Source: Thalassospiraceae bacterium | GTDB taxonomy: Bacteria > Pseudomonadota > Alphaproteobacteria > Rhodospirillales > Magnetovibrionaceae | NCBI GenBank assembly: GCA_030637845.1 | Contig: DAOWFT010000009.1 | Span: 1 to 6,035 of the forward strand | DNA length: 6,035 nt | Direction of reading: 5' to 3' | Shown: piece by piece, positions 1 to 5,290 of the stretch | Layout of the letters: each line of letters opens with the position of its first letter | Numbering within the stretch: position 1 is the stretch's first letter | Program-made: the position numbers and the translations under genes | Notes under the pieces: generated by a model | Told to the model about the DNA's origin: nothing | Database searches by the model: none | The model's input: only the letters and a program-made list of their open reading frames with translations

Positions 1-53
1 CCGCTGGTGGCGCTATCAATTCCTATTATCAGATGTCCATTATGGCCGTTCAT
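1..53 (-). CDS. tsaB: Partial TsaB-like protein (N-terminus only), tRNA t6A synthesis
   Basis: Reading leftward from the ATG at 51-53, 17 full codons and part of an 18th give MNGHNGHLIIGIDSATSG before the window ends. The stretch LIIGIDSATSG matches the opening beta-strand and turn of the ASKHA fold, and fits the TsaB start pattern (L-x-[IL]-D-[ST]-A-T-[SE]). TsaB is the inactive paralogue of TsaD and helps make N6-threonylcarbamoyladenosine on tRNA in the cytoplasm. A Shine-Dalgarno AGGA (plus-strand 64-67) lies 10 nt upstream of the ATG. The nfu gene on the same strand at the other end of the window supports the call, because nfu and tsaB are common neighbours in alphaproteobacteria (established knowledge from memory). 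With so few residues, another ASKHA protein such as an FGGY sugar kinase cannot be excluded. Confidence 0.6.
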   Translation of the reverse strand, partial: MNGHNGHLIIGIDSATS

Positions 54-116
54 GTTTTTTCTATCCTGATAAACTATAAAACAGGTTATACTACCGATAA
101 TAAAACGGAGCCACAG
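54..116. promoter_or_regulatory. Divergent control region, tsaB-like gene / dipeptidase
   Basis: This 63-base AT-rich gap separates two genes transcribed away from each other. Candidate -10 boxes are TATACT at 87-92 for the rightward gene and TATAGT (plus-strand ACTATA, 73-78) for the leftward gene, each five of six to consensus. Neither has a convincing -35 box at the right distance. Ribosome-binding sites are GGAG at 107-110, six bases before the ATG at 117, and AGGA on the minus strand at 64-67. Confidence 0.35.
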
Positions 117-677
117 ATGCTTGTAGAAATTACCGAGCACGAATTTGATGTCGAGTTGGATCTCAAATATGCGACCAGTGATAATTTCACCGGCAAGCCT
201 GTTTATGGCCGTGCCCAATGTTACCTACACGAAGTAGCCGCCCACCATTTAAAAATTGCCGCAGGTCTGGCGGCTGAACAGGGCTGGGGCCTGCGCGTTT
301 ATGATGCCTTTCGCCCGTCAGAGGCCCAATGGAAGCTATGGAACCACACCCCTGACCCGGAATTTCTGGCAGATCCCCGGCGGGGCTCACCCCATTCGCG
401 CGGTGTCGCCATTGACCTGACCTTGATAAACGCCACCAACGGGGTGGCGCTTGATATGGGAACGGGCTTTGATGCCTTCACCGCCAAAAGCCACCACGGC
501 AACGCCCAAATAAGCCCAGCCGCGTCTAAGAACCGCATATTGTTAATGGGGCTGATGACAACCGCCGGGTGGGATTTTTACCGTAACGAATGGTGGCATT
601 ACCAGTTGTTCGATTCAAAATCATACCCGTTGTTTGGTGACAGCGATATTGATGAGCCACTAACGGCGGCGGATTAA
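117..677 (+). CDS. ddpX: D-alanyl-D-alanine dipeptidase (VanX/DdpX family, peptidase M15D)
   Basis: A 186-residue zinc dipeptidase predicted to hydrolyse D-Ala-D-Ala. Family members serve cell-wall dipeptide recycling (DdpX) or vancomycin resistance (VanX). Visible features are the N-terminal block DLKYATSDNFTG (15-26), the transition-state arginine in DAFRP (Arg66), zinc ligands His93 and Asp100 in SPHSRGVAID, the catalytic Glu158 in NEWWHY, and the third zinc ligand His161. All key residues are intact. The start at 117 is preferred because GGAG lies six bases upstream and the protein then opens at the family's usual MLVEIT. The longer in-frame start at 33 would overlap the divergent tsaB-like gene. 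There is no signal peptide, so the enzyme is probably cytoplasmic. No vanH, vanA or vanRS gene is nearby, so resistance is not implied and a recycling or nutritional role is more likely. Confidence 0.92.
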   Translation: MLVEITEHEFDVELDLKYATSDNFTGKPVYGRAQCYLHEVAAHHLKIAAGLAAEQGWGLRVYDAFRPSEAQWKLWNHTPDPEFLADPRRGSPHSRGVAIDLTLINATNGVALDMGTGFDAFTAKSHHGNAQISPAASKNRILLMGLMTTAGWDFYRNEWWHYQLFDSKSYPLFGDSDIDEPLTAAD

Positions 678-684
678 TGGCCGG

Positions 685-1377
685 TCAGGATTTACCGTAA
701 ACGCTCACCACCGAGCTTCGGGTTACCTTGTTTTCGTCCGATGCCAGATAAGCAATTGTTGCCGCGACCTCATCGACCTTAGGCCATAAAGCAAAATCTG
801 CATCCGGCATGGCTTTGCGGTTGGGCGGGGTATCGAGTATTGATGGCGCAATCGCGTTTACCAAAATACCTCTGGGCGCCAGTTCTTCGCCCAGAGCCTG
901 GGTCATGGCGGCGACTGCTGCCTTTGCTGCGGTGTAGGCAACCATCCCCGCACCGCTACGCGGTTCCAGCGCCGGACGGGCGGCAACATTTACTATGCGT
1001 CCGCCAGCGGCGTTCATTTTTGCCGCGGCCTCACGGCAACAAAGAAACGCGCTTAATGCATTCAGGTTCATTTGACGCAAAAAATCATCTTTTGATGTTT
1101 CGGCCAAGGGGGCCATGGCGAAGCCACCGGCTATATGAACAGATGCCCATAACGCAGGCAGGGATGAATAATATTTAACGACCTGGGTCTCGTCGGTCAG
1201 GTTCACACCCGCGCTGAGGTGAACCCGTTCGTGGGATGCATATTCAAAGCTCTCGATTTCGCTGTCATTAAAAACAGGGATGTAAACTTCATATCCGCTG
1301 GCCAAAAACTGAGCCGTCGCAGCCACGCCCAGCTGGCCGGTGCCGCCGGTAATTACCACATTTTTATTGATGCCCAT
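685..1377 (-). CDS. Short-chain dehydrogenase/reductase (SDR) with atypical active site
   Basis: A 230-residue Rossmann-fold NAD(P)-dependent oxidoreductase with unknown substrate. The nucleotide-binding loop is TGGTGQLG (10-17), which reads TGxxGxxG as in extended or atypical SDRs rather than the classical TGxxxGxG. HIAGG (81-85) stands at the NNAG position, Asn104 in NLNA at the structural Asn position, and Y148-x3-K152 (YTAAK) is the catalytic Tyr/Lys pair. The strand that normally ends in the catalytic Ser reads IVNVAARPALEP, with Ala132-Ala133 where Ser is expected. Ser141 lies only seven residues before Tyr148, too close to be the usual one. The minus-strand leader contains AAGGAAATAAGG just before the ATG, a good ribosome-binding site. 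The gene ends 7 bases from the convergent dipeptidase and is divergent from the deacetylase. Confidence 0.92.
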   Translation of the reverse strand: MGINKNVVITGGTGQLGVAATAQFLASGYEVYIPVFNDSEIESFEYASHERVHLSAGVNLTDETQVVKYYSSLPALWASVHIAGGFAMAPLAETSKDDFLRQMNLNALSAFLCCREAAAKMNAAGGRIVNVAARPALEPRSGAGMVAYTAAKAAVAAMTQALGEELAPRGILVNAIAPSILDTPPNRKAMPDADFALWPKVDEVAATIAYLASDENKVTRSSVVSVYGKS

Positions 1378-1444
1378 GCGCCTTATTTCCTTATTATTTC
1401 CCGTGTTTTAAGTAAGCTCAGGTGTGATTAGTAATATATCAACA

Positions 1445-1480
1445 TATGGTTCATTATTTTATATAAAGATGTAAACCATA
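1445..1480. repeat. Spaced inverted repeat TATGGTT / AACCATA, possible operator
   Basis: TATGGTT at 1445-1451 is matched exactly by its reverse complement AACCATA at 1474-1480, with a 22-base AT-rich spacer. Similarity continues partly inward (TTCA against TGTAA). Its position midway between divergent genes suits a regulator-binding pair, but no regulator gene lies in the window. A 7-bp match in AT-rich DNA could also arise by chance. Confidence 0.35.
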
Positions 1481-1493
1481 CAATCGAACTTCA

Positions 1494-1515
1494 AGCCTTA
1501 TGTAGGCATAAGGCT
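1494..1515. repeat. Perfect 9-bp hairpin in the deacetylase leader
   Basis: AGCCTTATG (1494-1502), loop TAGG, then CATAAGGCT (1507-1515). The hairpin ends 21 bases before the ATG at 1537. It is followed by GGTTTTGGGGCGTTTTT, so it resembles an intrinsic terminator or attenuator with an interrupted T tract. It could equally be an operator. The GGGG at 1522-1525 is the only Shine-Dalgarno candidate for the deacetylase and sits between the hairpin and the start. Confidence 0.55.
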
Positions 1516-1536
1516 GGTTTTGGGGCGTTTTTATAA

Positions 1537-2586
1537 ATGAGTTTTTTAAAATCATTTGTGGCTGTCTTGGTGCTTGCCCTTAATGCCGGCCTTGCTTTTG
1601 CGTTGGCCCCGGCCCCGGCTAACGCCGAAACCGCTGCCAGTGTGGTTATGTATCATCGTTTTGGTGAAGCCGATTATCCCTCTACCAACATTCGCCTTGA
1701 ACAATTTGAGCAACACCTGAACGAGCTTAAAACCGGGGGCTATAGCGTATTGCCCTTGGGTGAAATTATTGCAGCCATGCGCACGGGCGCCGACCTTCCT
1801 GATAAAACCGTCGCCATTACAATCGATGATGCCTACCTTTCCGTATACAGCGAAGCATTTCCACGCCTGAAAAGATATGGCTTCCCATTTACGCTTTTTG
1901 TGGCAACCGATGCGGTCGATCGCGCCGATAGCGGGGCCTACAAAAGATATATGACCTGGGCGCAGGTAAAAGAGTTAGAAATACACCCGCTTGCGACCAT
2001 CGCCAGCCAGACCGCGTCACACCTGCACATGGCCAAATCAACCGAACTTACCAACCGCAAGGATCTGGAACGTTCGCAGGCGCGGTTTGAAGAAAAGCTT
2101 GGCATCCGTCCCAATATAATTGCCTATCCCTATGGTGAGTTTTCAAATGATGTAACCCGGCTGGTTCGTGAAATGGGTTTTATTGCCGGCTTCGGGCAAC
2201 ATTCCGGTGCCTTTGGCCCATCGGATGATATTTTTGCCCTGCCCCGCTTTGCCCTGAACGAAGCCTATGGTGATATGGCCCGCTTCAAAACCGGGGCATC
2301 GGCGCTACCCATCGCGGTTGCCGACATGATACCCGGCGACACAATAATCGAGCCCATGAATAACCCGCCGGCGCTGGGCTTTAGCGTGGTGTCCGGGCCA
2401 AACAGCGGAATAAGCTGCTTTTCATCCCACGAAGGAAAGCTGAAAACCGAACGCCTGGGCGATACCCGTATCGAAGTTAGGATGGAGCAATCCCTGCCCA
2501 AGGGGCGGACACGGCTTAACTGTACCGCACCGGCCAAAGACGGCAGGTGGCATTGGCTGGGTCGGTTATTTTACGTAAGAGACTAA
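1537..2586 (+). CDS. Secreted polysaccharide deacetylase family protein (NodB fold, CE4-like)
   Basis: A 349-residue protein with a signal peptide (hydrophobic core about 7-24, likely cleavage after ANA at 30). A NodB-type domain spans about 35-250. Motif 1 is TIDDAY (95-100), with Asp97 as catalytic base and Asp98 as metal ligand. Motif 2 is SQTASH (157-162) where CE4 enzymes have SHTxxH, so the first metal His is Gln158 while His162 is kept. Motif 3 is AYPYGEFS (196-203). The C-terminal part (about 265-349) looks beta-rich and has Cys294 and Cys329, a possible periplasmic disulfide. CE4 enzymes remove acetyl groups from N-acetylglucosamine-containing glycans, including peptidoglycan. Which polymer, and whether this variant is active, cannot be told. 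From memory a related alphaproteobacterial subfamily also has SQT here, so Gln158 may be characteristic rather than a lesion. The ribosome-binding site is weak: GGGG, 11 bases before the ATG. Confidence 0.92.
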   Translation: MSFLKSFVAVLVLALNAGLAFALAPAPANAETAASVVMYHRFGEADYPSTNIRLEQFEQHLNELKTGGYSVLPLGEIIAAMRTGADLPDKTVAITIDDAYLSVYSEAFPRLKRYGFPFTLFVATDAVDRADSGAYKRYMTWAQVKELEIHPLATIASQTASHLHMAKSTELTNRKDLERSQARFEEKLGIRPNIIAYPYGEFSNDVTRLVREMGFIAGFGQHSGAFGPSDDIFALPRFALNEAYGDMARFKTGASALPIAVADMIPGDTIIEPMNNPPALGFSVVSGPNSGISCFSSHEGKLKTERLGDTRIEVRMEQSLPKGRTRLNCTAPAKDGRWHWLGRLFYVRD

Positions 2587-2602
2587 AAATTAGCACCAAA
2601 TT

Positions 2603-3859
2603 TTAAACTGAGTTTTCTGTGGTTGTTATTTTAACAACCGAATGAAGGGTTCTGTGTACCGGACACTTGTCGGCAATTTCTAACAATCGCCTTCTATCAT
2701 CCGGGCTTAGGTCGCCTTCCATGGTTATTGTTCTTTCGATGTGGTCTATTTTGCTACTGCCTGCTTCGCAACCCTCGCAATCATCGCTATGAATTTTTTC
2801 ATGGCCCATTGAAACGCTGACCTTATCGAGATTTAATTTTTTACGCGCGGCATACATACGCAGCGTCATCGCGGTGCACGCGCCAAGACCGGCCAAGACC
2901 AGTTCATAGGGCGAGCCCCCCTTGTCATCGCCGCCAACTTCTATTGGTTCGTCCGCACGAATTAGGTGCCGCCCACCAAAAGAAACCCACTGGGAATATT
3001 TACCGTCACCGTCTTCTGCCACCACAACCGTGTTGGGGCTGGCCACCGGGGCCGGTCTGGCCGAAGAGGCTAATTGGTCGTTAGCGATATAGCGCTCGGC
3101 CCACGCGGTAATTACGCCGGCAACATAAATTGCATCTTCCTTGCGGTGCAAAAGATGGTCGGCCCCATCCAGACTAATAAAGCTTTTCGGGTGTTTTGCC
3201 GCGCTAAATATGGTGGCGGCATTATCAACGCTGACCAGCTCATCCATTGGGGCATGAAAAACCAGCAGGGCCTTGTCCATGGCCGCTATATCGGCGGAAA
3301 GGTTTTGTTTGCTCATGTCATCAAGAAATTGTTTTCGTATTTTAAATGTTCTTCCGGCAAGGCTGACCTCGGCTTCACCATTTTTTTCTATCTCGTCCAA
3401 TGAGCAATGAAAGTTTTTCACCACGTGGGCAGGATCGGCCGGGGCGTTAATGGTGACTACCGCCTCAACCTCGGCAATGTGTTTTGCCGCCGCCAACACC
3501 GCCGCACCGCCAAGACTATGGCCAATGATTATTTTAGGTGCCTGAAACTCACCACGCATAAAACCAGCGGCAGCGACAAGGTCCTCAACGTTTGAGCTGA
3601 AATTGGTATTGGCGAATTCACCTTCGCTGGCACCAAGGCCGGTAAAATCAAATCGCAGCACCGCGATGCCGTGTCCGGTTAATGCCGATGCAATGCGTGA
3701 GGCGGCAAAGATGTCTTTCGAGCAGGTAAAGCAATGGGCAAACAACGCATAGGCCCGGGGCTGGCCCTGCGGTAGGTCAAGCCGTGCCGCCAGTGCGGTT
3801 CCATGCGCGCCGATAAACGTTATTTTGTTGCTTGATGGCTTATTTAATTCTGGGGGCAT
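2603..3859 (-). CDS. Bifunctional alpha/beta hydrolase-OsmC family protein
   Basis: A 418-residue fusion. Residues 1-258 form an alpha/beta hydrolase with AHCFTCSKD (41-49) at the oxyanion strand, nucleophile Ser115 in GHSLGG, probable Asp206 (APMDELV) and His235 (GADH). A linker rich in Ala, Pro and Ser (about 259-280) leads to an OsmC domain (about 285-418). That domain has redox cysteines Cys328 (LGACTAMTLRMYA) and Cys399 (DKCPVHRTL), plus a CEGC pair (361-364). OsmC/Ohr proteins reduce organic hydroperoxides with thiol reductants. The hydrolase may supply or cleave an ester or thioester substrate, which is inference. The same fusion is known in many proteobacteria, and both active sites look intact. 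There is no signal peptide, so it is cytoplasmic. The start has a strong ribosome-binding site, GGAGAAGG, directly next to an inverted repeat. The glucosaminidase gene lies 61 bases upstream on the same strand, so co-transcription is possible. Confidence 0.94.
   Translation of the reverse strand: MPPELNKPSSNKITFIGAHGTALAARLDLPQGQPRAYALFAHCFTCSKDIFAASRIASALTGHGIAVLRFDFTGLGASEGEFANTNFSSNVEDLVAAAGFMRGEFQAPKIIIGHSLGGAAVLAAAKHIAEVEAVVTINAPADPAHVVKNFHCSLDEIEKNGEAEVSLAGRTFKIRKQFLDDMSKQNLSADIAAMDKALLVFHAPMDELVSVDNAATIFSAAKHPKSFISLDGADHLLHRKEDAIYVAGVITAWAERYIANDQLASSARPAPVASPNTVVVAEDGDGKYSQWVSFGGRHLIRADEPIEVGGDDKGGSPYELVLAGLGACTAMTLRMYAARKKLNLDKVSVSMGHEKIHSDDCEGCEAGSSKIDHIERTITMEGDLSPDDRRRLLEIADKCPVHRTLHSVVKITTTENSV
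2621..2639. repeat. Perfect 8-bp hairpin at the 3' end of the hydrolase-OsmC gene
   Basis: GGTTGTTA (2621-2628), TTT, TAACAACC (2632-2639). The hairpin lies inside the last codons of the leftward hydrolase-OsmC gene and about 35 bases past the stop of the rightward deacetylase. It could mark transcript ends in either direction, but neither side has a T tract, so a standard terminator is not supported. Confidence 0.4.
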
Positions 3860-3871
3860 GATGCCTTCTCC

Positions 3872-3888
3872 GCCAATTTATAATTGGC
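3872..3888. repeat. 7-bp inverted repeat abutting the hydrolase-OsmC ribosome-binding site
   Basis: GCCAATT (3872-3878), TAT, AATTGGC (3882-3888). On the transcribed strand the repeat runs straight into GGAGAAGG, the ribosome-binding site of the hydrolase-OsmC gene. It could be an operator for a local promoter or an mRNA hairpin affecting translation. A separate T-rich tract (plus-strand A5-C-A7 at 3904-3916) lies just after the glucosaminidase stop. It has no good stem before it, so a terminator there is doubtful. Confidence 0.45.
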
Positions 3889-3920
3889 AAGAACACTACC
3901 ATGAAAAACAAAAAAAGGTG

Positions 3921-4913
3921 TCAGATAAGCGGATCAATATCCATCAGGCGGGCATTATCAAGGCCGCGAAGATCATTAATTTCAATAATGCTTTGCAGCT
4001 CTGAAACGTAGGCCGCGCCCCGCTCGGAATAACGATGCAGGGTTGGCGCCAGCAGGTGCCCGTCTATGGGGCCGCCGTTGGCCCGCATAACCGCGCGTAT
4101 TTTGCGAAACTCGCGATAGGCACGATGACGGTTAAGATTGAAAGCATAGGAGCGAACGGATTCCATCAACGAAGGAAACGCTTCAATCCGATGCGTCTTA
4201 CCTGCATCTCGGCCACCCGGAACTATGCCTTTTTTAGAAGCGGAAAATGTCCACTGTCCGAACATGGCGTTGCCTTCGCGGACGAAGCGAGATGTTCCCC
4301 ACGCGCTTTCGGTTGCGGCCTGCGCCAGCGCAAGTGACGGCGGCACCACATCGTGACGGGCTAAAATTGCATCAACATCACCGCGTCGGGTGTTAAAGCG
4401 ATCTGCCATTATGGCGAGCCATAGTTTATCGGTGGCTTCAAGTTTCGATCCAGATTTAATCTGGGCCCTAATATCTTTCAGGTGCTGACGGTCGGCGGTG
4501 ATTTCTTCATTGACCTGAAGAACCAGCGGCAAGACTGCCTTGAAGAAAATTTCTTTCCTGCGGTCAGCCGCATTAATCAACGAAAGGTTTTTCGGCATGC
4601 TGGCCAGTTGCAGACGAGGAACAAAATCTGCGCCGGTGATTACGGCATCGAGATCATAATCAAGGCCTTCGACTACAACCACATCATATGGCCGGGCTTT
4701 GCTGGCGGCAGAACTGCTTTGCTGGCGCAAGGTTGGCCTGACGTGCAGGGCCACGTCTATGGCGCCCATGACATTTGACGCGGAAAGCTCAAACGATGCC
4801 TTGGGCGCAACCGCTCCGCCCACGGGCGGCATCAGCATGGCGGCACCCATCAGGGTTCCCGTCATGGTCGCGGCCAGGGCCAAGGTGCCTAGATTGAAAT
4901 TGGTTATTTTCAT
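3921..4913 (-). CDS. Exported Bax-type glucosaminidase domain protein
   Basis: A 330-residue protein of the Bax / FlgJ-like glucosaminidase group (GH73-related). The N-terminus has a Lys and a hydrophobic stretch (about 8-30) that should direct export, either cleaved near 34 or kept as an anchor. A charged pre-domain (about 75-190) contains RKEIFFKAVLPLVLQVNEEI. The catalytic block is AQAATESAWGTSRF (197-210), with Glu202 as expected general acid, followed by EGNAMFGQW (213-221). SYAFNLNRHRAYREFR (255-270) and YSERGAAYVSELQSII (295-310) complete the fold. The family is thought to cut beta-1,4 N-acetylglucosaminyl bonds in peptidoglycan. Length and order match alphaproteobacterial homologues (from memory). 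The ribosome-binding site is weak, with only a distant GGAA. Met17 and Met22 are alternative starts but would remove much of the export signal. The hydrolase-OsmC gene follows 61 bases downstream. Confidence 0.9.
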   Translation of the reverse strand: MKITNFNLGTLALAATMTGTLMGAAMLMPPVGGAVAPKASFELSASNVMGAIDVALHVRPTLRQQSSSAASKARPYDVVVVEGLDYDLDAVITGADFVPRLQLASMPKNLSLINAADRRKEIFFKAVLPLVLQVNEEITADRQHLKDIRAQIKSGSKLEATDKLWLAIMADRFNTRRGDVDAILARHDVVPPSLALAQAATESAWGTSRFVREGNAMFGQWTFSASKKGIVPGGRDAGKTHRIEAFPSLMESVRSYAFNLNRHRAYREFRKIRAVMRANGGPIDGHLLAPTLHRYSERGAAYVSELQSIIEINDLRGLDNARLMDIDPLI

Positions 4914-4954
4914 TTTTATCGTTTGCGTTCCGGTTAATTACAAAAAATTAAAAG

Positions 4955-4969
4955 TGGCAAAAATTGCCA
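4955..4969. repeat. Dyad TGGCAA-N3-TTGCCA upstream of the glucosaminidase
   Basis: A perfect 6-bp inverted repeat with a 3-base centre, ending 41 bases before the glucosaminidase ATG. On the minus strand it is followed by CTTTTAATTTTTT, so it could be a weak terminator stopping read-through from nfu. Its symmetry and distance also suit an operator. Confidence 0.4.
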
Positions 4970-4995
4970 AAACTAAATTGTCTCAGACGCCGCCC

Positions 4996-5020
4996 ACTTA
5001 AATTATTGACTTAAATTATT
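4996..5020. repeat. Tandem 12-bp direct repeat ACTTAAATTATT
   Basis: Two exact copies of ACTTAAATTATT at 4996-5007 and 5009-5020, separated by one base (period 13). They lie 83 to 107 bases upstream of the glucosaminidase start. Each copy contains TTAA. The 13-bp spacing does not fit the CtrA rule TTAA-N7-TTAA. The repeat may be a paired regulator site or a small replication-slippage duplication. Confidence 0.5.
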
Positions 5021-5072
5021 ATCGCCGCATTAAAACAAGCCAGCGGGCGATTTTCATGGTTAACGCTTTCTT

Positions 5073-5100
5073 ATGACAGCTAGCTTGGGCGAGTTAATAT
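5073..5100 (+). promoter_or_regulatory. Candidate sigma-70 type promoter, rightward
   Basis: ATGACA (5073-5078, five of six to TTGACA), a 16-base spacer, then TAATAT (5095-5100, four of six to TATAAT). A transcript from here would cover the stem-loop and the small ORF at 5172. Such matches are frequent by chance in AT-rich DNA. Confidence 0.25.
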
Positions 5101-5125
5101 GAAATTTTAGTAAATTATGCCACCC

Positions 5126-5183
5126 CCAAAAATCATCTTTTTAGAACCCATTGAAAACAGGGGTAATTATTATGGATTTTTGG
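5126..5183 (+). repeat. Nested stem-loop enclosing an AGGGG site and an ATG
   Basis: CCAAAAATC (5126-5134) pairs perfectly with GATTTTTGG (5175-5183). Inside, ACCC (5146-5149) can pair with GGGT (5161-5164). The inner helix would hide the Shine-Dalgarno-like AGGGG (5159-5163), and the ATG at 5172-5174 lies at the foot of the outer stem. The arms are A/T-rich and stability is modest. Confidence 0.35.
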
Positions 5184-5279
5184 AAATTTTGCGGCCTTTT
5201 CCAAATATGTGACCCATGCCCGACACGATTCGCACATACGGTAATGTGTGGACAATTTGCCCCTATATTTGGTGCTTAG
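5172..5279 (+). CDS. Candidate 35-residue four-cysteine microprotein (tentative)
   Basis: A short ORF beginning MDFWKFCGLF and ending at the TAG at 5277-5279. AGGGG at 5159-5163 lies eight bases before the ATG, an ideal spacing. Cys7, Cys13, Cys16 and Cys26 include a CxxC (CDPC), a pattern that can bind zinc or an Fe-S cluster. The ORF ends 11 bases from the convergent nfu stop. I do not recognise the protein. Against it are its length, unremarkable codon use and possible chance occurrence. A competing 31-codon ORF at 5117-5212 has no ribosome-binding site. Confidence 0.2.
   Translation: MDFWKFCGLFQICDPCPTRFAHTVMCGQFAPIFGA
5231..5250. repeat. Small dyad CGCACAT / ATGTGTG
   Basis: CGCACAT (5231-5237) and ATGTGTG (5244-5250) pair with one G-T wobble across a 6-base loop, 41 bases beyond the nfu stop. 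No T tract follows on the nfu strand, so its role as a terminator is unproven. Confidence 0.25.
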
Positions 5280-5290
5280 ACCATCGGCCT

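Larger units (their letters stand above)
1378..1536. promoter_or_regulatory. Divergent control region, SDR / polysaccharide deacetylase
   Basis: A 159-base AT-rich gap between two divergent start codons, so both promoters should lie here. It contains the spaced inverted repeat at 1445-1480 and a perfect hairpin at 1494-1515, listed separately. TTTACA (minus strand, 1475-1470) and TTGATA (minus strand, 1442-1437) resemble -35 boxes, and TATATA at 1460-1465 resembles a -10 box. No pair has correct spacing, so individual promoters are not called. Confidence 0.5.
4914..5290. other. 377-base region without a clear gene, between glucosaminidase and nfu
   Basis: No long ORF has convincing coding character. 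The AT-rich half near the glucosaminidase start probably holds its promoter, and contains a dyad at 4955-4969 and a tandem repeat at 4996-5020. The half near nfu holds a possible rightward promoter (5073-5100), a nested stem-loop (5126-5183), a 35-codon ORF (5172-5279) and another small dyad (5231-5250). No tRNA or known RNA was recognised, and no T-tract terminator was seen just after nfu. Confidence 0.6.

Noticed and set aside
33..116. Longer dipeptidase start at 33 or 42
   Set aside because: No ribosome-binding site, extra residues not matching the family, and it would overlap the divergent tsaB-like gene. The start at 117 has GGAG at the right distance.
117..677. Vancomycin resistance determinant
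   Set aside because: A VanX-type enzyme alone, without VanH, VanA-type ligase or VanRS, fits a general dipeptidase better, and the organism looks Gram-negative.
3904..3935. Intrinsic terminator after the glucosaminidase
   Set aside because: There is a T-rich run on the minus strand but only a 4-bp stem before it, inside the coding sequence.
5060..5074. CtrA-like site TTAA-N7-TTAT
   Set aside because: One mismatch from the consensus in AT-rich DNA with no clear target promoter; such near matches are expected by chance.
5117..5212. 31-codon plus-strand ORF beginning MPPPKIIFLE
   Set aside because: No ribosome-binding site, overlaps the better-supported small ORF at 5172, no recognisable motif.
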